Assembly (NCBI GenBank): GCA_027620015.1
Contig: JAQCGH010000004.1
Location: 1 to 64,000 of the forward strand
From: Cyanobacteriota bacterium
GTDB taxonomy: Bacteria > Cyanobacteriota > Cyanobacteriia > PCC-6307 > Cyanobiaceae
Reading direction: 5' to 3'
DNA length: 64,000 nt
The notes beneath the pieces are model-generated. The model was not told the DNA's origin, ran no database searches, and worked only from the letters and a program-made list of their open reading frames with translations. Position numbers and translations under genes: made by a program. Numbering within the stretch: the stretch's first letter is position 1; each line of letters begins with the position of its first letter. Below, one piece after another: positions 1 to 9,447 of the stretch.

Positions 1-2592
1 GGCCCGATCCCAAAGACCAAACTGCTGGCTAATCCGGGGGTTTTGGTTGATCAGGGCCTGAACTTGTTCGGGACCGAAGATTGGCGTCTGACTTGGGAAA
101 CGCAGCAACACCAATTCGCCGTAGTTGGGGGAGTCGCTGCGGGCCGCCAACCAGGCGGCCAAGTTAGGACGGGCTAGAGGAGTGAGAGGCTGCAGCAGCA
201 GGAATTCTGGCGGCAAATCTGGGGTCAGCTGGGCGCTGATGTGGTATGGCATTACAGGGATCTGACTACGCCCGTAAAGCTCTTTGGGTACCTGCCACAC
301 GTCATCACCGCTATAAAACACCCTCGGATCGGTGACGTGATACTTGAGAAGTTGGGAGGTCTGCAGCTCGAACTGGCGCTGGGGATAGCGAAAATGAGCC
401 TTTAGCGGAGCGGGCATGGCCGCAAGTGGCTGAAAAAGATCCGGGAACAAGCGCTGCCAGCCGGCAATGATCGGGTCCTGCGGTTCGGCCACGTAGAGCA
501 CAGCAGTTCCGTTGTAAGCGTCTACAACCGCCTTCACCGAATTACGTAGATAGCGAATATCGGCGTCGCCAGGCACGGCAGCGCTGTAGGGATAGCTGCG
601 GCTGGTGGTAAAGCCGTCCACAATCCAAAATTGGTTTTGATCGCTGGCAAAGGGACCCGGCTGCTCGAGCTGAACCGAGGCCAAATAGGGATCACCTTCG
701 AAGCGCACAAACGGAGCCATTCTGCGCAGGCGCTCTCTCACCTCCCGGCGCAACAGCAATCGCGTCTTAGATGTAATCGCCCCCTGCATCAGCAACTTGG
801 GCTCTCGTAGATATGTTGCCGCGGCCAGCCGGCCCCACGCAGAGCCGATCGGCACACCAGCTGAGCCGTCGTAGTGGGCGTAGAGGTTTTCGTCACCCTG
901 GGGGTAGTCAAACTCCTGCACCTTGGTGGGGGCCAGGGCGTAGGGAGACACCAATGCCCCGAAATAGAGGCTTGGCTTGCCGATGGGGATGCCGGCGCGC
1001 ACCTGGGCTGTAGTGATACCCAGCTGGGCATTGCTCTGCACCCTGGTCGATGCGCCCAGGTCACTAATGAAGTAATCGGGCAGGCCATCGGGGCTGCTGG
1101 TGTTGACCGGCGAAACGGTGAAGCCGTAGCCATGGGTAAACACCAGATGGGTATTTACCCATGTGCGAGCGGCCGGAGGCAGCGAAGCCTGATCGAGCTC
1201 CCGCGCAGTGATGAGCACGAGCTGGCGCCCCTGTCCCTGGTCTGCCGACAGGCTGTAGCGGTCAACCGCAGCGGCAGAAAAGCGGTAGTACACCCGCAAC
1301 TGCTGCAGCTGGCGATTGGTGGATAGCAGGGGTTGACTATCCCAAAGGCGAATGTTGCGCAGGGTGGACTGGCTTGCCTGCACATCAGCGCGGGTAAGAC
1401 GCCGCCTTGGCTTAACGAATCGAGTGCTAATGCCATCAAGTTGAAATGCTGCCCGGGTAGCCCTAATTGAGCGCGTCAAATAGGTAGTTTCCAACTGCAG
1501 CTCCCGTGGTTTAACCAGCAGCAGCTGGAGCAAAGGGGTAAGAGCACCCTCAAGCAAGGGCACCAGCAGCAGGCCCAATGAGACAGTCCCAAGCAAGGGT
1601 CCACGGATGCCCCGGCGTGGCAGGGGCAACAGCAAGGCGACAGCCATGAGCAGTGCCAAAAATGCCCCCACGGTGCGCATAGGCAACACCAAATGGACGT
1701 CGAGCCAGCCTGCACCGGGCACACTGCCAGCGGTGCTCAGCAGCAGCTGGTGACGGCCAAGCCAAAAACTGCCTGCTATCAGCAGGGCCAGCGAGCCGAG
1801 TGGCCAGCGCAGCTGAATCAGCTGCGCTGGTGTGAAACCGTGGAAACGGCCATCACTCAGCTGGGGGGGACGCGCCAAGATGCCCCAAAGCCCAGCCGCC
1901 AGGCAGCAGGTGCCCAGGGCAAGCAGAAGCGTGAGCCCCAAGGCCAGTGCAGGGAAACGCACCATGCCGAAGCTGATATCGGACCCGAGCATCGGCTCCC
2001 GCAAGCCACTGTCAGGAGCCAACAATGCAAGCCACCACATCCCCCAAGCCCGGCTGAGAACCGTGGCCGTTGCCAAAGAGGCCAGCGCCGCCACTAATCG
2101 GGGCGCCCGGCGCGGCCAGGCCAACAGGGCCGCCAGCAGCCCGGTCAGCAGCAGTAGCAGGGAAAACGGCATTCCATTCAGCAGGGTCAAACCGTGCAGC
2201 CGCCTTGGATCGAAGGGGTTCAGCACCAATCGCTGGGCTAGGCGCAGCAGCAGGGCCAGCGGCAAGAGTTGGGCCAGGGCGAGCAGCCCCATCCCAGCGG
2301 CATAGCTTGCTGGGGCTAGGCCTAAGCGCCGCTCACCTGAGTCGTCAGAGCCTGAACGCCAAAAGTGGCTTAGCCAACCCTGCAGCCCCATACCCAGCCC
2401 TAAGCCCAGGCCCATCAGGCCAACCTGCAGCAGCCAACGGCGCAGCAGTACCGAACCCTTAGCAAATTGCTCAAACCAGCTCCACTCGACCCAGAGGCGG
2501 GCTCCAAGAACGCCTAGTGCCAAAAAAAGAGCCAGGCCCAGGGTCACGCTGACCGCCGCACGCAGGGAGGCAGACAAGGGGCGCCTTGGCAT
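1..2592 (-). CDS. UPF0182 family large membrane protein (partial, runs off left edge)
   Basis: Minus-strand reading from ATG at 2592 gives MPRRPLSASLRAAVSVTLGLALFLALGVLGARLWVEWSWFEQFAKGSVLLRRWLLQVGLMG..., multi-TM, typical of the UPF0182 N-terminus; open to position 1. Absent from the ORF track because it is truncated. Confidence 0.8.
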   Translation of the reverse strand, partial: MPRRPLSASLRAAVSVTLGLALFLALGVLGARLWVEWSWFEQFAKGSVLLRRWLLQVGLMGLGLGLGMGLQGWLSHFWRSGSDDSGERRLGLAPASYAAGMGLLALAQLLPLALLLRLAQRLVLNPFDPRRLHGLTLLNGMPFSLLLLLTGLLAALLAWPRRAPRLVAALASLATATVLSRAWGMWWLALLAPDSGLREPMLGSDISFGMVRFPALALGLTLLLALGTCCLAAGLWGILARPPQLSDGRFHGFTPAQLIQLRWPLGSLALLIAGSFWLGRHQLLLSTAGSVPGAGWLDVHLVLPMRTVGAFLALLMAVALLLPLPRRGIRGPLLGTVSLGLLLVPLLEGALTPLLQLLLVKPRELQLETTYLTRSIRATRAAFQLDGISTRFVKPRRRLTRADVQASQSTLRNIRLWDSQPLLSTNRQLQQLRVYYRFSAAAVDRYSLSADQGQGRQLVLITARELDQASLPPAARTWVNTHLVFTHGYGFTVSPVNTSSPDGLPDYFISDLGASTRVQSNAQLGITTAQVRAGIPIGKPSLYFGALVSPYALAPTKVQEFDYPQGDENLYAHYDGSAGVPIGSAWGRLAAATYLREPKLLMQGAITSKTRLLLRREVRERLRRMAPFVRFEGDPYLASVQLEQPGPFASDQNQFWIVDGFTTSRSYPYSAAVPGDADIRYLRNSVKAVVDAYNGTAVLYVAEPQDPIIAGWQRLFPDLFQPLAAMPAPLKAHFRYPQRQFELQTSQLLKYHVTDPRVFYSGDDVWQVPKELYGRSQIPVMPYHISAQLTPDLPPEFLLLQPLTPLARPNLAAWLAARSDSPNYGELVLLRFPSQTPIFGPEQVQALINQNPRISQQFGLWDRA

Positions 2593-2730
2593 CAGAAGTC
2601 GATTCAGAACCTGAGGCTAGGAAGCCCTGGCTCATCAGCAAGCCAAAGCATTAAATAAATACCCGACATCTGAGGTCGGAATTAAATCAGCACCACGTCT
2701 AACGCTGTTAGCCTCAGCTCACTGCTAGGC

Positions 2731-4002
2731 GTGACTGTGACTGCCACCCTCTCCCGCTCGACCTTCACCGGATTGCGCTGCAAGGAATGCGGCCATCCCT
2801 ATGAAGCAAGCGCTCGCCATGTATGCGAAGACGTCTGCTTCGGTCCGCTTGAAGTTGTCTACGACTACGAGGCGATCAAGAATCGGGTGAGCCGGGCCAC
2901 GATCGAGGCGGGCCCCGCCTCGATCTGGCGCTACCGCGAATTCCTGCCAATAGAAGGCGACCCTATTGACGTAGGTACTGGCTTTACGCCGCTGCTCAAA
3001 GCTGGCAACCTTGCCAAGAGGCTGGGCCTCAAGAATCTCTACATCAAAAACGATGGCGTCAACATGCCGACGCTTTCGTTTAAGGATCGAGTGGTGAGTG
3101 TGGCTCTCACACGGGCCCGAGAGCTGGGTTTCACCACGGTGAGCTGCGCCTCCACCGGCAATCTGGCCAACTCCACCGCAGCAATCGCCGCTCACGCCGG
3201 ACTCGACTGCTGCGTGTTCATCCCCAGCGATCTGGAATTGGGAAAAGTGCTGGGCACCTTGATCTACAACCCCACGTTGATGGCGGTGCATGGCAACTAC
3301 GACCAAGTGAATCGACTTTGCTCCGAGGTCGCTAACACCTTTGGCTGGGGCTTTGTCAACATCAACCTGCGTCCCTATTACTCCGAGGGCTCGAAAACCC
3401 TTGGATACGAGGTGATCGAACAGCTGGGCTGGCAACTGCCAGATCACATCGTGGCTCCCTTGGCCTCGGGCTCCCTATTCACCAAGATTCGAAAGGGTTT
3501 TGACGAGTTCATCAAGGTGGGGCTGGTAGAGGAAAAGCATGTCCGCTTCAGCGGAGCTCAGGCTGAGGGCTGCTCCCCAATCGCCCAGGCCTTCGCCGAA
3601 GGTCGGGACTTCATCACCCCGGTGAAGCCCAACACAATCGCCAAGTCGATTGCCATCGGCAACCCGGCAGACGGCCCCTACGCCATCGACATTGCCACCA
3701 AGACCAACGGCACCATCGCCGCCGTCAGCGACCCCGAGATCATTGAGGGCATCAAGCTGCTGGCTGAAACTGAGGGCGTTTTCACCGAAACCGCAGGTGG
3801 CACAACAATCGCGGTGCTGAAAAAGTTGGTGGAACAGGGCAAGATCAATCCTGACGAAACCACCGTGGCTTACATCACAGGCAACGGTCTAAAAACTACT
3901 GAAGCAATCGCTTCAGCTATAGGCGAGCCCTACCTAATTGAGGCCCAGCTCGACAGCTTCAAAGCCGCCTGGGCAAAAGCGCAAGCCTCCCAGCAGCGCT
4001 GA
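2731..4002 (+). CDS. thrC: Threonine synthase (PLP-dependent, N-terminal zinc-ribbon-like CxxC)
   Basis: Protein with CKECGHPYEA, LSFKDRVVSVAL PLP-lysine motif and CASTGNLANSTAA; full length 423 aa. Confidence 0.9.
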   Translation: MTVTATLSRSTFTGLRCKECGHPYEASARHVCEDVCFGPLEVVYDYEAIKNRVSRATIEAGPASIWRYREFLPIEGDPIDVGTGFTPLLKAGNLAKRLGLKNLYIKNDGVNMPTLSFKDRVVSVALTRARELGFTTVSCASTGNLANSTAAIAAHAGLDCCVFIPSDLELGKVLGTLIYNPTLMAVHGNYDQVNRLCSEVANTFGWGFVNINLRPYYSEGSKTLGYEVIEQLGWQLPDHIVAPLASGSLFTKIRKGFDEFIKVGLVEEKHVRFSGAQAEGCSPIAQAFAEGRDFITPVKPNTIAKSIAIGNPADGPYAIDIATKTNGTIAAVSDPEIIEGIKLLAETEGVFTETAGGTTIAVLKKLVEQGKINPDETTVAYITGNGLKTTEAIASAIGEPYLIEAQLDSFKAAWAKAQASQQR

Positions 4003-4041
4003 TCAATCCCGCCCATTTCCCACGCCACTCCAATCCCCGCC

Positions 4042-4317
4042 ATGGCAGTTCAGGTTCTGATCCCCACCCCCCTGCAGAAGTTCACCAACGAGGAGGCAAG
4101 TGTGGATCTCGATGCCTCCAATGTGAATGGCCTGATCGATGCCCTCGAGGGACGCTATCCGGGGATTAAGGGTCGGTTGTGCGATGAGGCGGGCAAATTG
4201 CGCCGCTTCCTCAACGTTTACGTAAACAGTGAGGACATCCGCTTTCTCGACAACCAGACCACCAGCCTCAGCGACGGCGATGAGGTTTCGATTGTTCCAG
4301 CCGTGGCCGGCGGCTGA
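4042..4317 (+). CDS. MoaD/ThiS family ubiquitin-like sulfur-carrier protein
   Basis: 91 aa ending in VPAVAGG (C-terminal GG), MoaD-like beta-grasp pattern. Confidence 0.8.
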   Translation: MAVQVLIPTPLQKFTNEEASVDLDASNVNGLIDALEGRYPGIKGRLCDEAGKLRRFLNVYVNSEDIRFLDNQTTSLSDGDEVSIVPAVAGG

Positions 4318-4378
4318 CCGAAGCCTCGAGCGCAAGCAAGTTCTTAATAGTGTTTAGATCCTGCGAGGAGCCAAAGCA

Positions 4379-5347
4379 ATGACCCAGGCCCCGATTCAGT
4401 CGATCCCCACTAACGACCACGCCCAGTGGCAAGCAAAGGTCGAGTTGTTCGACTACCGCCAGGCTGCTAATCCGGTGCGAGCCGGGCTAACCGAACCAAT
4501 ACCCCTGCACCAATGGGAGCCAGCGCTGCACCAGTCAGGGCCCACGGCAGTGCTGGCCCTCGATCTCAGCAGCGAGCTTGGCTGTAGCGCTCCAGCCACC
4601 AGTCCTGGCCTAGCTGCCCACTTCCTGCGCATCCAAGCTGGTGAGGGCCTCAAGGCAGAGGCGAACGCCACCAGCTTTTTGTTTTATGTGCTGCACGGAT
4701 CAGGGAGCCTCAAGCGTGCTGGCACTCCACAACTCGACTGGAGCACTGGAGATCTATTTGTATTGCCAGCTGGCGAGTCTCCCTTACTAAACGCAGACAC
4801 CACAAGCGTTCTTTATTGGGTACATGACGGCCCCCTGCTCAGCCACCTCGGCGTCGAGGCCAGCTCCGCCCGCTTCGAACCAACCCTTTACCCTGCCGCC
4901 CTGCTGCAGCAGGAACTTGACCAACTACTCGCCGATACCAGCTCTTCTCGCAGCAATAGGCTGAGCCTGCTGCTCGCTAACAGCGATCTACCCCAAAGCC
5001 GCACCGTGACCCACACCCTCTGGGCCATGCTCGGTGTAGTGCCTGCTGGCGCCATCCAGGCACCACACCGGCACCAGTCTGTGGCGCTCGATTTGATCAT
5101 TGATTGCGACCCGGGCTGTTACACCTTGGTGGGCACGGAGCTAGATGCCAGCGGTGCAATCGCCAATCCCCGCCGCATTGACTGGCAGTCCGGTGGGGCC
5201 TTCATCACGCCGCCCGGTTACTGGCACAGCCACTACAACTGCAGCGATCGGATGTCCCGATTGTTGCCGATTCAGGATGCTGGCCTACACACTTATTTGC
5301 GCAGCCTCGACATGCGCTTTGTCGGTAGCCTGCAGGGAAACATCTGA
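4379..5347 (+). CDS. Cupin-fold protein (two cupin-like halves)
   Basis: Cupin-like segments (LHGSGSLKRAG..WSTGDLFVLPAGE; APHRHQSVALDLIID..GGAFITPPGYWHSHYN). Confidence 0.7.
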   Translation: MTQAPIQSIPTNDHAQWQAKVELFDYRQAANPVRAGLTEPIPLHQWEPALHQSGPTAVLALDLSSELGCSAPATSPGLAAHFLRIQAGEGLKAEANATSFLFYVLHGSGSLKRAGTPQLDWSTGDLFVLPAGESPLLNADTTSVLYWVHDGPLLSHLGVEASSARFEPTLYPAALLQQELDQLLADTSSSRSNRLSLLLANSDLPQSRTVTHTLWAMLGVVPAGAIQAPHRHQSVALDLIIDCDPGCYTLVGTELDASGAIANPRRIDWQSGGAFITPPGYWHSHYNCSDRMSRLLPIQDAGLHTYLRSLDMRFVGSLQGNI

Positions 5348-7150
5348 ACCAGTCGTCTGGAGATGAGCCGCTTCATGACTTGTCACCACTGCTCTGAAGG
5401 ACTCACCTTCAATAGTTTCATCGCGGATCAACATTTCGACCAGCTCATCCATCAGGACGCGCCGAGGCTGCAGCAAGGCCACAGCCTGATCGAGGGCTGA
5501 ACTGGCAAGTTCGCGTACCAAGGCATCGATGCGATTGCCCGTTTCACGCGAATAGGCCCGCTCAGATCGCAGCCAGTCGCGGCCCAGGAAGACCTCAGCC
5601 TCAGCCCCCTCCAGGGCCAACGGGCCAAGGCTGGAGAAGCCGTAGCGGGTCACCATCTCCCTACAGATACGGGTGACCATATCCAAATCACCACTAGCAC
5701 CTTGGGTCACCTCAGCGGGACCAAACACAACTAGTTCAGCTGCGCGGCCACCCAAAGCAACAACCAGCCTGGCTTGCAGGTAAGCCTTGCTGATCAACCC
5801 GGAGTCGAGGATTTCCTCATCTGGCATCATTCGGGCAAAGCCCCCAACTCCGCCTGAACGCGGCAGCAGGGTCACCTTGTCAAGGGGATCCGCCTTTGGC
5901 ACCAAGGTGGTGAGCAAGGCATGTCCAACTTCGTGATAACCAATTAACCGCTTTTTGGCACTGTCCTGCAGCGGTGCAGCCGTCAGGCCCATGGTTATGC
6001 GCTCTAGAGCACCAGCTAGGGCGCCGTCGTCGATCTCGCTCTGGTGATGGCGAGCAGTGAGGATGGCTGCCTCATTGAGCAGGTTGGCCAGATCCGCCCC
6101 AGAGAAGCCCGGAGTGCGGCTGGCCCAGACCGAAAGCGCAACCGCCCCAGCTAAAGGGCGGCTGCGAGCATGCACCGCAAGGATCGCCTCTCGGCCGCGG
6201 CGATCCGGCAAGTCAATGGTGATACGGCGGTCGAAGCGGCCTGGCCGCATCAATGCGCTGTCGAGCACATCAGGACGGTTTGTGGCCGCCAGCAAAATGA
6301 CTCCCGAATTGTCTGCGAAGCCATCCATCTCGGTTAAGAGCTGATTGAGGGTCTGCTCCCGTTCATCGTTGCCGCCACCAATACCAGCCCCTCGCTGGCG
6401 ACCAACCGCATCTACTTCGTCGATAAAAATGATGCAGGGCGCTTTGGCTTTGGCCTTACGAAATAGGTCTCGCACCCGGCTGGCACCAACCCCCACGAAC
6501 ATCTCAACAAATTCGGAGGCGGCCATCGAGAAAAACGGCACGCCGGCCTCGCCGGCAATAGCCCGAGCCAAAAGGGTTTTACCGGTCCCCGGTGGACCTA
6601 CCAGCAGCACACCCTTGGGGATCTTGGCGCCAACGGCGGTAAAGCGTTCCGGCTCCTTTAGGAAGGTGACCACCTCCTGCAGTTCCTCCTTAGCCTCACC
6701 AATACCGGCCACATCTTCAAAGCGCACCGCCACACCGCCCTCCTCCTGCAACCGGGGCTTACTGCTGCCGAAGCCCATTGCCCTATTGGCCACCTGGGCC
6801 GAGCGACGGATCAACAGGACAAGCCCACCTAAGAGCAACAGCACCAACAATCCATTGGCAACTAGGCCAGCCGTAGCGCCATCTGCCCGGTCATCTCGCA
6901 CGGTGAGAGGCACCTTTCCCTGCTCGGCTGTGCGCAACAGCAGCTGGTCATTAGTGAATACCGGCACCGTGGTCTGGCGTCCGTCGTCGAAGCGCACCCG
7001 CGCCTCCCGCTGCCGTAACGACAACTCCAGATCCTTGACCTTGCCAGCCCGCAGATCCTTCAGCAGTTGGCTGTAAGAGGGAGCAGGGTCGCGAGTCGAT
7101 AGTCCGTTCAACCGCATGGATTGTCCAACCGGAGGAATGCTGTCGCTCAC
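5285..7150 (-). CDS. ftsH: FtsH-type ATP-dependent zinc metalloprotease
   Basis: Walker [25 protein letters not shown] region, zinc site HEVGH; GTG start after an in-frame upstream stop. Confidence 0.93.
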   Translation of the reverse strand: MSDSIPPVGQSMRLNGLSTRDPAPSYSQLLKDLRAGKVKDLELSLRQREARVRFDDGRQTTVPVFTNDQLLLRTAEQGKVPLTVRDDRADGATAGLVANGLLVLLLLGGLVLLIRRSAQVANRAMGFGSSKPRLQEEGGVAVRFEDVAGIGEAKEELQEVVTFLKEPERFTAVGAKIPKGVLLVGPPGTGKTLLARAIAGEAGVPFFSMAASEFVEMFVGVGASRVRDLFRKAKAKAPCIIFIDEVDAVGRQRGAGIGGGNDEREQTLNQLLTEMDGFADNSGVILLAATNRPDVLDSALMRPGRFDRRITIDLPDRRGREAILAVHARSRPLAGAVALSVWASRTPGFSGADLANLLNEAAILTARHHQSEIDDGALAGALERITMGLTAAPLQDSAKKRLIGYHEVGHALLTTLVPKADPLDKVTLLPRSGGVGGFARMMPDEEILDSGLISKAYLQARLVVALGGRAAELVVFGPAEVTQGASGDLDMVTRICREMVTRYGFSSLGPLALEGAEAEVFLGRDWLRSERAYSRETGNRIDALVRELASSALDQAVALLQPRRVLMDELVEMLIRDETIEGESFRAVVTSHEAAHLQTTGSDVSLQATDKAHVEAAQISV

Positions 7151-7234
7151 AAGGTTCTGTCTTTGCTCTGAGTTTAGCTATTTGACTAAAGGACAGGTGA
7201 CGATGGAAAATTGTGATTGACGTAGTAAGCCTGA

Positions 7235-7414
7235 ATGGCGGTTCCTAAGAAGAAAACTTCCCAGGGCAAGCGCAATCAGCGCCATGCCACCTGGAAAGGC
7301 AAGGCTGCCGTAGCAGCTCAGAAAGCTCTCTCTATTGGTAAGGCCGTGCTCAGCGGCAAGGCCCAAGGCTTCATCTATCCAGTAGACGATGAGGGCGACG
7401 ACGACGCAAGCTGA
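7235..7414 (+). CDS. rpmF: 50S ribosomal protein L32
   Basis: ATG at 7235 gives [59 protein letters not shown]; 59 aa, below the ORF-track cutoff. Confidence 0.93.
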   Translation: MAVPKKKTSQGKRNQRHATWKGKAAVAAQKALSIGKAVLSGKAQGFIYPVDDEGDDDAS

Positions 7415-7450
7415 ATCTTGCAAAACGCCTAATTGGGGTTCTGAGTTAAT

Positions 7451-8248
7451 TCAGCTCCCTTTAATCCAGCGCCGGCTTCCATCCAACACGCAGTGGCCGC
7501 TGGCTAGATCCAGCAATGGGTCTTGATAGAGGTGTGGGGGCAGGGAGCAAAGGCTGGAGCGCACCAGGAGATCCAGCTCAGATACCGGCAACCAGGCTTC
7601 GCCTCGGCGGCGCTGTTTCGCTTCAGCCTGCAGGCGCCAGCGGCGGGGTGATTGCCAGCTTTGCGGACGCAGGAGCCACAGCTGGCCGCAGCGCTGCCAA
7701 AGCAGCTGATAAGCCTCCAGAGCATGGTCCCAGTGAGGCAGCCATTCCACCTCCTCGGAGTTCAGTCCTGCCGGATGCTGAATATTTTCAAGGAATTCCC
7801 TGCCCAAACAGCGACAACCAAGCAGCCAGCCCTCCAGCAGTAACACCTCCGCTTCTACCTTCTCCTCTCCAGACCGGTCACCCAGGCCGCCCCGTAGGGC
7901 CTTGTCAAACCGAGGCAGCCGCAGGGCGCCGCCACCCTGCCAGACATCGAGACACTCCAGTGCCAGTGCCACGTCATGACTGCCAGGTAGCACCCGGGAT
8001 ACGCCAAAAGGATTGCCCTCAAGGGCCAGCTGCCGCTGCTCCCAGGGCAGGTAAAAGTCATCGATTGAAGCCACCGCCAACCCCAGCCCAAGACAGGCGG
8101 CACGCTGCTGAAGCACACGAGCCATAGTGGATTTACCGGCGCCCACAGGCCCATTGAGGGCGACCACCGCACGCTGACCGCTGCAAGCAAACATCTGCAA
8201 CTGGGCCAGCAGGGGTTGCACAAACCTGCGCTCTAGCTGGGAATCCAT
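7451..8248 (-). CDS. glyK: Glycerate 3-kinase (GLYK-like P-loop kinase)
   Basis: GPVGAGKSTMARVLQQ P-loop, SIDDFYLPWEQR, LLLEGWLLGCR typical of plant/cyanobacterial GLYK. Confidence 0.75.
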   Translation of the reverse strand: MDSQLERRFVQPLLAQLQMFACSGQRAVVALNGPVGAGKSTMARVLQQRAACLGLGLAVASIDDFYLPWEQRQLALEGNPFGVSRVLPGSHDVALALECLDVWQGGGALRLPRFDKALRGGLGDRSGEEKVEAEVLLLEGWLLGCRCLGREFLENIQHPAGLNSEEVEWLPHWDHALEAYQLLWQRCGQLWLLRPQSWQSPRRWRLQAEAKQRRRGEAWLPVSELDLLVRSSLCSLPPHLYQDPLLDLASGHCVLDGSRRWIKGS

Positions 8249-8595
8249 CAGGTGCCGAGCTTGAAGGCCTCAATCACCACCGCATACACCATGCCAATGC
8301 GCAGGTTGTCGACCAGCACCCAGCCAAGTCCGGGCGTAGCTCGAACCAAACGGCCGCGCAGGCGCACAACCAGCTCCACAAGCAGCAGCATTGCCAGCAC
8401 CGCCACAGGGCGCCCACCCGGGATAAGCAGCAGTACGTATGCCGTGAGATTGCTGCCCGAGTAGAAGCCAAGCAGCAAGGCCAAAACCACGCTGCTGCGA
8501 TGACTCCAATTGCCACGCAGATTGCCGAGCAGCTGGGTTCCCAGTTGCTCGATGGCCCGATTGAAGCGGGTGGGTTGCAGGTTCGAACGCGTCAA
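8248..8595 (-). CDS. ycf20: DUF565 / Ycf20-like membrane protein
   Basis: RFNRAIEQLGTQLLGNLRGNWSHRSSVVLALLLGFYSGSNLTAY... Likely TTG start at 8595 overlapping the upstream HAD stop (TTGA). Confidence 0.75.
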   Translation of the reverse strand: MTRSNLQPTRFNRAIEQLGTQLLGNLRGNWSHRSSVVLALLLGFYSGSNLTAYVLLLIPGGRPVAVLAMLLLVELVVRLRGRLVRATPGLGWVLVDNLRIGMVYAVVIEAFKLGT

Positions 8596-9344
8596 GTGGG
8601 CGAATCCTCCAGCAAGGCCTGGACATAGGAGAGCGTGATCTGCCGGCCCTGACAAGCGGGTCCACGCAGCACAGCCGCTCCGAGGCCCAACTGATCCACA
8701 ACCGCCCGCGCCTGCGCAAAGCGCTGCTGAGATTCCGCATGGCCGTAGTGGCTAAGGGTGAGCAAGCAAGCCACTCCCGCGCCTGAGGCGGCCGCAAGAC
8801 CGTTGCCAGAATCTTCCAAGGCAAGCGCTGAGCTGACGGGGCAACCCAGCTGCTGCAGGGCAAGCCGGTAGGCCTCTGGATCAGGCTTCATGTGGGCCAC
8901 ATCCTCTCCGCACACCCAGAAAGCGAAGTACTTGGAGAGCCCCCCCAGCAGATGCTCAGCCAGGGCCGCCACCGCAGCACGACCGCTAGTGGTCACGATC
9001 ACCTGGCTCAGACCAGCAGAACCAGCCGCAGCGATCAGCTCAGCCACTCCAGGACGCAGCCGCAATTCACCGGCAGCCACCAGCGCTCGGTAATGGTCTT
9101 GCTTGCGGGCCTGCAATTCACGGACCAACTCTGGCGGCGGCGGCTCGCCCAGGAGCCCTGCAAGAGCTGCGGTGATGCGTTCCCGGCCACCACTAATAGC
9201 CAGCAGTTCGCCGTAATGGGCTGCATCCCAATTCAGGGGCACACCAACGTCGGCAAAGGCCCTGTTAAAGGCCAAGCGATGGCCATCTCGTTCGGTCTCA
9301 GCCAGCGTGCCATCCACATCCCAGAGCAAGGCTTGCAGGGCCAT
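8592..9344 (-). CDS. HAD-superfamily hydrolase (CbbY-like)
   Basis: LLWDVDGTLAETERDGHRLAFNRAF, VTTSGR, KPDPEAYRLAL, LEDSGNGL HAD motifs. Confidence 0.85.
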   Translation of the reverse strand: MALQALLWDVDGTLAETERDGHRLAFNRAFADVGVPLNWDAAHYGELLAISGGRERITAALAGLLGEPPPPELVRELQARKQDHYRALVAAGELRLRPGVAELIAAAGSAGLSQVIVTTSGRAAVAALAEHLLGGLSKYFAFWVCGEDVAHMKPDPEAYRLALQQLGCPVSSALALEDSGNGLAAASGAGVACLLTLSHYGHAESQQRFAQARAVVDQLGLGAAVLRGPACQGRQITLSYVQALLEDSPT

Positions 9345-9447
9345 CAGCTGCTCTCATTAGGGCTTATCAAGCTAGATCTGAACGCTTTTGGGGGATGCGG
9401 CCTAGCAGCAGGTCCCGCACAATGACTTGATGTCGGTTGTTGTGTAG

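Noticed and set aside
789-2462. Multiple plus/minus ORFs (789..1133, 874..1326, 1155..1439, 1476..1724, 1693..2097, 1832..2305, 2070..2462)
   Set aside because: All lie inside the continuous minus-strand UPF0182 reading frame; low-complexity, Ser/Pro/Arg/Cys-rich shadow translations of GC-rich coding DNA.
2725-3447. 240-aa minus ORF opposite thrC
   Set aside because: Full-length shadow ORF opposite a confident gene; no recognisable family.
7178-7423. 81-aa minus ORF
   Set aside because: Antisense shadow of rpmF.
8570-8600. Possible tRNA T-arm (GGTTCGAACGC)
   Set aside because: Lies in ycf20/HAD coding DNA and no cloverleaf can be drawn around it; no tRNA identified in the window.
8270-8863. 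197-aa minus ORF overlapping ycf20/HAD
   Set aside because: Out of frame with both real genes; they account for the region with coupled starts and stops.
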